From: Azolla pinnata | Lineage: Eukaryota; Streptophyta; Polypodiopsida; Salviniales; Salviniaceae | Assembly: GCA_037176905.1 (NCBI GenBank) | Contig: JBBBWG010023334.1 | Coordinates: 92,211 to 156,210, forward strand | Length of the DNA stretch: 64,000 bases | Direction of reading: 5' to 3' | Shown here: positions 41,601 through 53,151 of the stretch, piece by piece | How the letters are laid out: each line of letters begins with the position of its first letter | Position numbering within the stretch: position 1 is the stretch's first letter | Position numbers and translations under genes: made by a program | Notes under the pieces: model-generated | Told to the model about the DNA's origin: nothing | Databases searched by the model: none | The model's input: only the letters and a program-made list of their open reading frames with translations

Positions 41601-42000
41601 ATCACAACAAATATTTTAAGAAATCAATAGATTTAGCATTTTTTTGCAACCAAGATGTACAGCACTTGATGTGGGAAAAAAACAATAAGTGAAGAACCCC
41701 AAGCTTTAAATTGGTGAATATTAATAGCGTAGCAAGTGTAAATAAATTGCACACATTTTTTTACACATATTGTACATCGGTAAGCAAAGAGTCCTCTCAT
41801 ATCAGAAGGCATTACTAATTATAGCCAGCTAAGCTAGCTACACTTACCATAATTGATACGAGCGTAGAATCACCTCCAAGCTCTCTACCGAAATATCGTC
41901 TCCTAATCGGGCAATGTAAGTGAATAGTTAAAATTACAGGGTTAGATTAATCGTATCCTTTGTTTTAGTTTTCATCGTGTGGACGACAATTTCTGTGGGT
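38191..42000. other. 3.8-kb intergenic stretch without a supported gene
   Basis: Several frames shorter than 130 codons are open, but none shows a recognisable domain or a convincing exon chain. 38700-38960 contains repeated AAAGCTCTTGATT-like words that look like small local duplications. 39560-39670 is GATGAT-rich. The right end should hold the 3' UTR of the cohesin gene. The stretch may contain decayed mobile DNA that I cannot name. Confidence 0.3.
38648..38688. repeat. GT dinucleotide microsatellite
   Basis: About twenty uninterrupted TG units. Confidence 0.95.
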
Positions 42001-42255
42001 CTAGAACGTTGTCTTCATAAGCTTCGGACTAGGGTACAAATGTATATCTTCGTAAGCTAATTCTTGTTTCACTTGAATGTAGCCTTTGGTCTTCAGAACC
42101 TGCACATATATATCAAAGAGCAAAAAAACGGACATGGCGGATTGTTTTATGAACTCCATAACCACAAAAGCATCACAAGAAAAAAGGGTTCCAACAAATG
42201 CAAGTAGCATAAAATGGTCGTTTACAAGTATCCTACAATATCTGATGATGACGAA

Positions 42256-42306
<51 letters not shown>

Positions 42307-45300
42307 ATGAAAGTGGCAGATGTCTGAAGATGATGTGAAAATGGCAGGATGATGGCAACAGCTACAACGTGATAGTGATGGTTCTATGTTATATATGTAT
42401 ATGTATGTCAATTACCATTCAAAAGAAGTATATTTTGGGAACCTATTCACATCATGCATCACATTAATGCACATTCATACAAAACACAAGAATGAACGAT
42501 GACTATAGAACTTAGATATGCATCTACATTTCTCATGTTAACTTGGAAAGAAAGGGAGGGAGTGATGACCAATGTTTCAAAAAACATTCTCGCAGCTTCC
42601 CTCCTTGTTTTGTAAGCAAGCAACCGATCGAGTCCCAAGTTCCGGACTTCTTGACCTGTTTTGCAGGAGACATCTTCCATTCCTTCGAACATGGTTTTCA
42701 AGTATCGGCCCACTTTTCTGTAACCAAGGCAGAATTTCTATTCTTTTTTCAATCCCCAATCTATGCCTATCAGCACAAAGAACTAGACCTAAAGACACTA
42801 AGGATTCCTGATTTTTTAAAAGAGACCAGAAGAGTTGAGCAACTAGACCTCGAGCGTACAGACCATCCGCTGTTCTCCAGTATCGACGGGTCACGTTCAT
42901 CACCTGAGTCCTCGTACACCTCGGGATACACTGTTTCATCATCATCTGCAAGGAAGTCTGCAGTTCCAGATACAAATTCAAATCAACGGCTTGAAACTAC
43001 AGCTTTGCTATGAGGAAGTTCCTAATCATTTGACATATTGGTCCAACTCTTATGTCCCACACACTACATACATAAAGAACCTATTTTAATAGCGATTTCT
43101 TGTACTTGTGAATTGATATATATATGTATAGATAGATAGATATATATAAGTGAACAGCTCTGGGTTTTGAATCTTTTTGAAAAAGAAACCATCTGAGTCA
43201 TGAATGATACATATCATATCGTACCGATGTGTACGTCTGTAATAGAAAGAACTGATTGGCATATTAACAGCATTTAATTTATGTGGATAGTGGAAAGCAG
43301 TGTATACCTGTATGTCCATCCTTTGTCGGGATAGCAGAAATCTGCATAAGGCACATAATTGTAGAAATTAATATGTGTTGAGAAAGATCAAATCCAAACC
43401 AAAGATGGACTCATAATTCAACCTTTCAAGAAAATAAAAACGGATGAGACAAAACTTACTTCACCATCAGGGGCATCTAAAGCAGCCTGGTCCATGTCTT
43501 CCAGCTGTGTCGCAGAAGCATCAACAGGTTCTTGATCCCTCACCGTTGACAGATCTGTAGCATCTTTCTCAAGATCTGGAACCAAATCTTGAGCATTCTT
43601 TTCATCACTATGCAAACCATTGGCCTCTCCTTGATTAGAATCTTGTGTACATAATTGCATACTAACGTGTTCCAGGCTGTCATTTGCAGTCACTGTAGTA
43701 TCCTCTGCCAACGTACTTCCCGTACCTCCAATTTCATCAATATTGACTCCATTACTCTCCATTTCCATGGCAGTAAAATGGTTCTTCTCTGAACTGTTTT
43801 CTTCATTTAGCATACTGTTTTTAAGAGCTTGTTCATTTGATTCTGGCACTGCTGAAAGCAAATCTTTCACTTCTACTGGTTGTTCACTTGGTTGGGGTAC
43901 AGTTACTCCTACAGCTTGTTCAACTGCTATTTGACCCTCTAGACCTTCTATGTGTGTTACATCGACATCTAGTTTTCTTGTTTCTGGTCCTTCTAAGACC
44001 TCCGTATGTGTTATTTCAACAGCTTCTTCAATTGCTTGTGGTGCTTCTAAGACCTCTGTATCTGTTACCTCTTCAACTTGCTCAGTCATGCAGTGCCCTT
44101 CTACAACATTTGTGTGTGCAGCTTCTATTGCTTGTTCACTTTCTTCTGGTTTTTCTAGGACCTCAGGATGGAATACCTCTGAATCGGGAACTCCAGATAT
44201 ATTTACATCTTCTAAATTTTGAGCATGAGGATCATCGTGCATTATGGAAGTGAGATGCTCTGTGCAAGTTTCTGCCACTTCTTGTCTGTTATCTTGTGTA
44301 TTAGAGTCCTGATGCTTAGATATTTCTGCTGCAAGCAATTCCTCGTTCGAACTACAAGTAATTTCAGTGTCTACTCTTAGATGCTCAGAGCAATCTTCTA
44401 ATACAGAACTTTCAGGTCTATCTGATATCATGCTCTGTAAAATTACAGAATCATCCTTGTCTGGTTGCTTGTCTTCATTATTAAGTGAGAATCTTGACAT
44501 ACTGCCAATATCTGTCAAGCTATCTGCAGACTTCATTGCTGGAGTACCTTCTTTCAAGACTTTATCAGGACTCGAATTTCTTAATTCCTGAGAATTCAGA
44601 ATGTCGTGGAAAAGATCGTGCAGGTCACTATGTAGACCTGTAAGTCAAGAAAAAAAAAAGTTGAATCACGCTTTAAAGGGAAACCATGTCACACAAGTTA
44701 AACCAATTTCTCATCTTTTCATGGGATGAAAGGTGTTTGGCAGTGGGCAGACATATATAATAAACCTAAATACTTCTTTCCAGATTCACGTGAATATAAC
44801 TCAACTACCTCATAAAAAATCATCCTATTGATCGAGCTTTCAAACAAAATACCTAGAAATAGTGGCTCATCAAAGTGTTGCTGGCCCTCAACTTCTTTAT
44901 TAAATGACCAAACCTCCCTGCGGGTGCATGGAGCTTTGGTCCGTTCACGACGAATATCTTCTGTGTACGCTAGCTGTTGTCGGATAACACTGTTTGAAAA
45001 AAGTTGCATTGGTTTAAATCAGAGACATGTCAGCATGAATCTGTAATATTTGTGCAGTATAGGGGGTTGCACTCACTCTCCAGGGAGAACTGCTGGAGTG
45101 TCAAAGTCACACTTTCTTTTCTTAGTAACACTCCTTGGCGCAACTTTCCTTTTCTTGACAATTGCATTCTCCTTTGGGGTCGGAGCAACTTTAAAAGCAC
45201 TACTCTTCCGTCGCCCTTAAAAAGAAAACATCAAGATTCACACATGTGTACATACATACCTACAAGTTTGTAAAATGTGCACACACCTAGAATAGAGGCA

Positions 45301-48300
45301 AGGACATCATTATCTTCAGGAAGGAAATTGAAGCTCCCTGTTGACAAAGGAGAAATTTTGGAGGCTGTCTGAGGATTCCATTCTGTAAGGACAGGCGTTT
45401 CGTCAAACACAGGTTCCACTGCTGTAGAATAGCTTTCGATTATGCCAGAAGTGGTCCTCTCCGACTCCAATGTTGGAATCCTTTCGTCCTGTAAGTTCTT
45501 CTCAAGTAGTACTAATCCAGAGGTTTCACTCGGTAATTCAACAGCTGACCTTAGAGTCTCACACTCTGGAATTTCTTCCATGCTTATGGTTTGCGTCTCT
45601 GGCAACACATCAAGTTGTTCAACTGACGCATCAACAAATTGTGCCTGGGAGGCGATTTGGGTCTCAACGCTTGCTATCATTGTTTGTTCAAGTGATGCAG
45701 CTTCAGACACTGGCATGATCGAAACTGAACTCGTATCAACTTGGACAGATGGTAACAGAACTGTTGATGCTTCAACTGTTACATCACCTTGTTCCATGCA
45801 TTGCTGATCTGATACTGGTACATCTTGAATAATATTCTGAGCAGCTAATTCTGGCTGACTTGAGCTTATAGTTGTTCCATGTGCCGCCAGAGAAGGATTG
45901 ACTTCCTCATTTGTGTTTGAACATTCCAACTCATTGTTTAAAGACACTGCATTCAATGAAGGGCAGCTGATCAACTGGAATGAAGGTGCAGATTTAATCA
46001 TTCCAGCGATAGAAGAATCCTGATTAATTTCATCTGTTGGATTGATAAATGTTCCCACGAAAGCATCATTTGGCACTCCAGGAGCATTAACAGGGCTGAA
46101 GGTAAATCCATCTGAAATTAACTTAGGGTCCTCTGTCACTTCAGTGGATGGAACTTGATGCTCAGTTGTTTCAATCTCATGAGATAGAATAGCTGAGTTA
46201 TCCCCATCCATCGTAGACAGAACACCAACATTTTCTTCTTGTAAATTTAATGTTGGACTAGAGGCCAGCCCCGTGAACGGTGGCGAACATTGTGACTGAA
46301 CAGAAGAAGTTTGTTTCTGATGGTCGGATTGGATGTTCAAAGAATTTCTATTGGATCCTGCTTCCAGATCAGTATTACTGCTCACAGAACTTTCATGTAA
46401 ACCTAATGGGCTTTTTTTCTGTGTCTCCACACTGGATTCGTTGTACATGGAAAGTGATGCCTCATCCAGCAATGCTGGAGTAGATGGTTCATCAGGTGGA
46501 CGAAATTCTACATTAAGGTCAGGTGTGTACGCCTCAACATATGGAATATACGCATGGACATTCAGCCTTTCATTCTTATACGATACTGAACTTGGGACTG
46601 CCTCCACCACAGCCAATGTATCATCTATTCCTAATGGTGGAGATAGACTAGAAGCATTTCCATCCTTCCGTGGTTCTAACATTGAAGGAGATGCGATGGA
46701 TGTAATAATTTGATCTCCTAGTGGTTCTGGAAAAGGAGAAACCATAGATAAGCCTCTATTATTGTCCTCTTCATTCTGATCTATGCTCAAAATAGGGGCT
46801 TCTTCATGATCTATAACAATCTTCTTATTTTGGTATAGGGATTCTGTTGTAGCATATGGATCATCGACATCCATTTGTGTTTCTTCATCTTTTCCATCAT
46901 TTAGAGGAGGGAAAGTTCTGGGAGATCCAAGAGTTGTATCAGTAAGCTTATCTGATGTATGGTCAACAAGATTTATAAGAGCTCTTTAAAAGAACATACT
47001 CTTCCATTAGTAGAGGCGTTGGCGTCCTGGCATCCTGTGCTTTCTTAGCTGAGAATTCCTGAATTGGATAATTTAAAGAACTATATATGTAAGCTGATGG
47101 ATAACTACAACTTGTTAACTTGACAATCATCCAGATATTCCACCTGTAAATCTCACTCATAAAGTTTTACCTCATCGAAGTCCATGGCCATCGCAGAAAA
47201 ATTTCCATCACCAAACCTCTCTGTACCAAAGTACATTCCACAGCCCAATTAGAATCGTATCTCCTAGATTCAGAACTTGTATATTGAACATGAACATATG
47301 GAAGGAAGTAAAATGTTGCAAACCATCAAGCCCGAATTGGGACGAGCCCAGATAAGGATTATCTTCTATGCTATCTTGGAGGGTGATCTGTTCCTGTGGT
47401 GTCACATGATGATCTACGTAGTTCCTGGTGAAGAAAATCAACTGATGAGTGGCTTTATCGTATACACTGTAAGCTTGCAAAACAGTCTGTTGTGTAAGCT
47501 TTTGGCCTCAACATAACGATCCATATAAAGCAGATAAAATGGAGTGTTCTCCTTGTTTAACAAATGGCCACTGAAATACTTGGGTCTATGCATTCTATGG
47601 AAACCAACCTAAATCTTGATCTGATATATAACTTGAACATAGGCCCACTTCTATTTAATCGTAATATTCTTGCATACCATGACATGCAGCCTAAAACTTG
47701 CTCTGATATATTAGTTGATTATGATATTCTCTATATAAGGTTAAGATATATGAACTGCATTTACTTCAGTGAGAAAACTGCAACTTCTGGGTGTCTACAG
47801 GGTTCATTTACTGTGACAATTTGTGCATGGTGATTAATTAAGAACTCAGCTCCGGCATGCGTGTTTACCATGATCATGTTTGCCACCATGGAAAGTATGG
47901 ACATTGGTATTGGTAGTGTTCAGATTAACAATGACAAGGTCTGTACTAGTTTGCCGTCTCAGCCTGTAGAGGATAGGTATGAAAGCTTGAAAAAAGTCAA
48001 TCCGTACCATGTTTCTTCCATGAGATAAAGTCAACTTGAGTTTCTAGTGGTGGCTAGCAGGTCATGCTTTTGACAACTCTGATTGCCTTTTTTTAACAGA
48101 AACTGGGATTTCTTTTTTCTTATTAAGGGTTTGCAGGACGCACTTTTGACAAATCTGATTGGCTTTCTTTTAACAGAAACTGGGATCTCTAGCATCAAGA
48201 TTCTTCATGAAACTGGGTTTTCATGACTGATGAAGGGAAACAGGGATTGAGATCAACTCTTTGAGATAAAAGAAAGTATGTTGTTTACAGAGCAGAAATT

Positions 48301-50296
48301 ACAGTTTTGGACCAAAAAAGTTTTTTGTGATTTTGGCTCTAGTATTTCAGACATCGGGGTATATCAATCCATACATTCAAGCAGATTGGTATTTCTTGGG
48401 ATTTCTGACGTGCACAGTCAAATTCCTTGGTGTCCTTACAGTATGTGAGAGCCAAGCTCATGCCAAATCTAAACTTCATTCCGAAAATATGTTTAATGAT
48501 TTATCATTTTTATGACATCTAATCATGGGTAAAGATGATAATCACTGTTGTCCGTCCTATCATTGCATGGCCACAAGAAGCAAAACAACACATCGCAGTC
48601 ATTTGAGAAGAGTCAGAAATTCTACCCATTAGGACCACGAAGAAACGCTGTTTCAGAATCTTGAAGAAGCTCCAGTTCATCGAAATCGAATGTCTCTGGC
48701 AACGTTATTGAATGAAATGGTGCAGTGGTTGCTTCAGGTGGAAGATCAACAGCTGTAGAATGGAAAGCCTGTTTGATCTTAACAAGTGTCTCACTGCAGT
48801 CGTTGAAGAGGTAGTTTACTTGCCGAGAATACACTCTCACAACTCCCAGCAAGAGATGGCCCGAAAGTCGAAGGGCAATAGGAACATCCGGAAATAATAT
48901 GGAATCTTCCATGTCATATGACAAACAACACAGAGTAGAGCAATAAAAATCTTAGTGTTTGTACCAATCTACCAATTCAATAAGTAGACAAATATTCATC
49001 ATCAGAAAACATTTCACTCCTCATGTTCATTTGAATGGATTTGCCAAATACTTCCATGAGGCCACCTTATTTGAGTTTGCAAAATGTTTGTGCGTTGGCA
49101 ATTGGAAGGCACAAATGGGCATAAATTTCCATCAGCTGCTATATAGTGCATACATAGCATGGATTTATTATCGGAACATCCATATCCAGATAAGCAATGT
49201 CCAATTATATAAGAAGTTTAATGAAAAAACCCCATGTCATGGCTTTGCCAGCCTTGGAACATCATTGGAAGAATCACTTAAATATCCTTTTTCCACAGTG
49301 ATTGTCCTCAATTCTGAGATTGAGAGAGGCTAAAACAGCTAGAAATGAAATGACCTTGAAGTCTCTGATTTTACTACGACATGACTTCATTAAAGTTTTA
49401 GCATGGTGAACACCTACCTGGCCATAGACACTCGAATTCAACCAGAATCCATCATGATCTGAGCTGTATTTCCCTATCCTTAATCCCGACTTCTCCTTGA
49501 ATGGATAAACATATACCAGAAACATATTCCTCCTGTGTGTCTAGCTTTTTCAACAACTCATAATTGTTGCAACATCTATACGAAAAGGCCCTTTCTTTCT
49601 TTCCGTTTCCTTTCTTCTTCCTAGACAGTTTTGAGTTAACTTTAACTGAAATCCCCATCTTTCTTCGTACAGTTACTTTCCATTTTGCAAGTGTTCGAGT
49701 TCATAGTATATTTCAGATGGAGATAAATTAGTCTCACACTTGGCCATTTTAGCCATGTGATATTATGTGTGAGAAAATTAGTCTTATACCTTGCCATTTC
49801 AGCCAACAATCCTTTCTTTAGTAAGAAATTGCTGCAGTACCAAAGTAGCTTCAGTCAAAAAGCCTCCAAATGAGGAGTTTAGTCTCAGAGTATCTATCCA
49901 TCCATTGCAACAAATTCCTTCTGTTTTCTTCGAATTCCGCCACCAAATGAATTTCCCACCTTTGAAGCTGACACATTTCCACACCATAAGAAACCTCTGC
50001 CTTTCTTCAAGATCTATGCATCACCTTCTTTGATCGGGGCATGGTACTTTAACATACGAGAGAAATGTATAGAATGAACAATTCCTAGACATAGTCCGAA
50101 ACCTACCTTTTCCTTCACTGTGTTATATTTCAGGACAACATAAGAAAACGATCGAAGTTAGAGTAAACTTACCGACTGTCACACCAATATCAGTCTCTGC
50201 AACTTGATTCTTCCGAAGCTTCCTTTCGAGGTGAGCTGCAATCCATATCGTGCCCAAAGGCCCTTTCTTTGCTAATATAAACTGTGAGTAGAACAT
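42001..50296 (-). CDS. RAD21: Cohesin alpha-kleisin, RAD21/SYN type (SYN4-like)
   Basis: Exons: 50173-50296, 48626-48905, 47324-47424, 47171-47220, 47000-47058, 45287-46917, 45077-45215, 44853-44989, 43460-44637, 43308-43341, 42849-42957, 42570-42717, 42001-42099. Total 4089 nt, 1362 aa, with phases consistent. The N-terminal kleisin domain is clear: MFYSQFILAKKGPLGTIWIA, SILFPDVPIALRLSGHLLLG and STAVDLPPE, then NYVDHHVTPQEQITLQDS. The C-terminal winged helix includes ILENSGWSVRSR, VGRYLKTMFEG, RREAARMFFETLV and LKTKGYIQVKQ. Between them lie two very large, acidic, poorly conserved exons (1631 and 1178 nt), a basic nuclear-localisation cluster KKRKVAPRSVTKKRK, and VIRQQLAYTEDIRRERTKAP. Kleisins bridge the SMC1/SMC3 heads and are cut by separase. 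It is longer than most plant SYN proteins. The least sure joints are the 84-nt intron 46918-46999 and the AAG acceptor at 48906. Confidence 0.92.
42243..42306. repeat. GAT/ATG microsatellite in the last RAD21 intron
   Basis: About twenty GAT units between the last two exons (intron 42100-42569). Confidence 0.95.
48060..48197. repeat. About 76-bp tandem duplication in RAD21 intron 2
   Basis: Two copies share TTTTGACAA, CTGATTG and TTTTAACAGAAACTGGGAT, at about 48066-48113 and 48142-48189. Each contains TTTTAACAG, which on the + strand looks like a splice acceptor but is antisense to the gene. Confidence 0.75.
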
Positions 50297-50944
50297 GATT
50301 GGCGTATATGCATATATACGCCTAATTCAGTATATGTACGGGAGGTTTTCCAGCTCCTTTCAGCACATGAGCTTGGAAATGAGCTTTCGTCCGGATTCAA
50401 TTCTCTTTCCCGCAGCAATTTTCCACGCAGATCTGATCACATAGTGTGCTGATTCTGGGCGGGTACATGTAGCATGGAAGAGCTATCGACGGGCGAAATT
50501 TCAGAGGAATTTGATCCAGAAGTGCCCGAATTCCTGTGCCTTCGAACCCCGGTGCAGAAACCCTAATGCTCGCAACAGCGTGCGATGTCTCCTTCCAGCT
50601 TGCCCTGACATCGCGGCAGGGGTGCTGATGGAGCGAATGGAAGAAGCTTTTGGCAAGGGTGGGGAGGACCCACGGTCGATTTTGGGGGGGGGGGACCCGA
50701 AATCACGACCTGTGGGTGCGAAATTGAGCAGAGAAAGGGAGTGAGGCGGAGAGAAGGGGGGAGGGGAGAGAGCAGAGCGGAGAGAAAAGAAAAGGGGGGG
50801 AAACGGAACAGTGAAGGTCTCGAGGAGCGGAGCGGGGGGGGCGACACACAGACAGACAGACAGACAAAGGGGGCAAGGAAAGGAGAAGAAGACGAAGAAG
50901 AAAGAAGAAAGAAGAAGACGAAGAAGAAGAAGAAGCACAGAAAG
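50297..50944. other. RAD21 5' region
   Basis: Upstream of the RAD21 start codon. A purine-rich block (50720-50945, GGAG, GAAGAAG and GACAGACA words) would read as CTTCTTC in the transcript and may be 5' leader or core promoter. The open frames overlapping it are composition-driven. Confidence 0.4.
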
Positions 50945-51382
50945 CGATGATGGAGCTTCAAGATGATGATGATGGTGATGGTGGTGGTGGTGATGATGAT
51001 GATGATGATGGTGATGGTGATGGTAGTGATGGTGGTGATGATGATGATGGTGGTGGTGATGGTGGTGGTGATGATGGTGATGGTGGTGATCGTGATCATG
51101 ATGGTGGTGATGATGCTGATCATGATGGTGGTGATCATGATGTTGGCGGTGATGGTGATCATGATGATGGTGATGGTGGTGATGAAGATGGTAATGGTGA
51201 TCATGAGGATGGCGGTGGTGATCATGATGATGGTGTGGTGGTCATGATGGTGGTGGTGGTGATGATGCTGATCATGGTGGTGATGGTGATGATGGTGATG
51301 ATCGTGGTGATGGTGATGGTGATGATGGTGGTGATGGTGGTGATGATCATGATGCTGGTGATGGTGATGGTGATGCTTGGCA
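50945..51382. repeat. GATGGT/GATGAT trinucleotide tract
   Basis: About 430 bp of GAT, GGT and GTG triplets upstream of RAD21, the reverse-complement counterpart of the CAT/CAC tract at 25.0-25.9 kb. Asp/Gly-rich, Met/Val-rich and His-rich frames on both strands follow from composition. Confidence 0.92.
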
Positions 51383-51812
51383 ATTGGTTGACTTGACCTT
51401 GACCTTGACCTTGACTTGGGACTCTGGTTGACTTTCACCGTAGCCTTAACTTGCCCTTGATTCGGCCCTGCTTTGACCTTGACTGTGGCCTTTGGCAGAC
51501 TTTTGACCAGGCCCTTGGTTTGACCTTGACTGCGGCGTTTGCTAGACCCTTCCTTGCGGCCTCGACTTTGACCTTGCCGATTTCACCTCGAGTAAGGCCT
51601 TTGGCTTTGACCTTCCATTCTGGCCTTGGCTTGACCTTGAACTAATTCCTTGGCTTGACCTCAACTAAGTCATTGTCTTGACCTTGACTAAGCCATTGTC
51701 TTGACCTTGACTAAACCCTTAGCTAGTTTGACCTTGACTATGGTCAGGATTGACCTCGACTATGTAGCCCTTTGGCTTGGCCTTTTCACTATGGTCTTAC
51801 CTTGACCTCGAC
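51383..51812. repeat. TTGACC/TTGACT-rich degenerate minisatellite
   Basis: By eye about 23 TTGAC words, all on the + strand, mostly as the pair TTGACCTTGACT separated by 8-40 nt of variable GGCCTTTGG-like sequence. It abuts the GATGGT tract. TTGAC(C/T) is the core of the WRKY-bound W-box, but the arrangement looks like an expanded minisatellite. Confidence 0.8.
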
Positions 51813-53151
51813 GACAATCTGTAGAATGATGAGCAAAACCTCTTTGCCCGATTGTGTGGATTGTCCACCAACCACCCGTTCTTGATCATTGGGAAACGCA
51901 AGAGGAGATGGTGTTTTGCATGATCACCGATTGGTAGGTGCAGGCTTCTTGTTTTTGCACCAAAGCGAGGCCTCGGTCGGTTCCATGAAGCTGCTGTTAA
52001 CTTTCCCCGTGAAAGGACTTTGGCGTCACATTTTTGGGGATGGAAGTCCCACAACACAAAGCTGATACAAAGGGTTGCAATTGCGTCAACCTGTCCGCAT
52101 CTGAAGAAGTTTTTTTGCGCCTCATTTAACGCAACAAAGTCCTTTAGTTGGCCACGAAGATTTAAGTATGCAATGAGAAACAAGATACAACTGCTACTAC
52201 TGATTTGTCTGTCTCGGCAAATTCATGGACATTGAAACTTCGTTGTCACTTGGGCATCTGAGCTAAGGACATAATCTTTGTACAAATAAGTCAGCCACCT
52301 TGAAGAGTTAATTATCAAAACCGCGGGCTATGTCCCCTTTAGATGACGTGATGAAGACTCCAAAAAGCTCAATAGAAAGTTCTTCCTATCACTCTTTGAG
52401 ACATCGGCGGCGGAAGTGATTGCAAGGGAAAGATCTATCAAGAAATGGCATCTCCACTTGATGTTGATTTCATATTGCCAAGCTCCTGTGTATACAAACA
52501 AGGCTATGGTTCCAAATTCAAGACTTGTTACCATGTTTCTCAAGCTGGAATGAAATTGAAAAGGAAAGAAGATCAACACCTTTGTTAGCATAGCATTTTG
52601 GTACCAAGCAGAGAGGATTTCATACTCTAATGTTGCTAGAAAGGAAAGAAACTACACATCTATGATCTTGGCACCTGAACATATACATTCAAGGTAGTAT
52701 CCAACAAGTGTATTATTTCTGAAAATGAGACATTACAACCACTCAAATGAGAGTGTGAACCAGAACAGATATTACAAAATTCTTCCTCCATCCGATTTCA
52801 ACTCGCAAAGTTGAGAAAACCATTCACAACTGAAAGGGCACCACAGTATGTATGAAACAGCAGAAAAAATCCCATCCATTATTCATAGTTCCAACTTCCA
52901 CCAACCATCAGGAGGACAAACTACCCAAAAGAAAAAAACACCAAAAACCCATCCCGTCCTACATACACAGTAAGAGAAGAGAAGTATACACAAGCCTGCA
53001 AAAGAACTAGGCATATAGGCAGAGTATGTATCTCTTCGATCAGAAGCATAAGTCCTGGAGGATTCAGAAAGCACAACACATGCTTTGCCTCAAATCCATA
53101 CATGTATTTAGAGATGGAAGAGAGAGAGAGAGAGAGAGAGAGCTCGATTTC
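51813..53151. other. Tetraspanin 3' flank; unassigned frames
   Basis: A 128-codon frame on the - strand (51797-52183) and an 87-codon frame (52328-52591) have fairly balanced composition, but I recognise no family. They may be pieces of a decayed gene or mobile element. A GA dinucleotide run at 53118-53142, just past the tetraspanin stop codon, lies in its 3' UTR. Confidence 0.3.

Noticed and set aside
46918-46999. A frameshift or broken exon in RAD21
   Set aside because: An 84-nt-scale intron from GTATGTTC to TCTCCCAG joins GAA GA to A ACT TTC in frame, so no defect is needed.
50563-51438. 291-codon His/Ile/Thr-rich frame upstream of RAD21
   Set aside because: Reverse-complement reading of the GATGGT tract and adjoining pyrimidine-rich leader.
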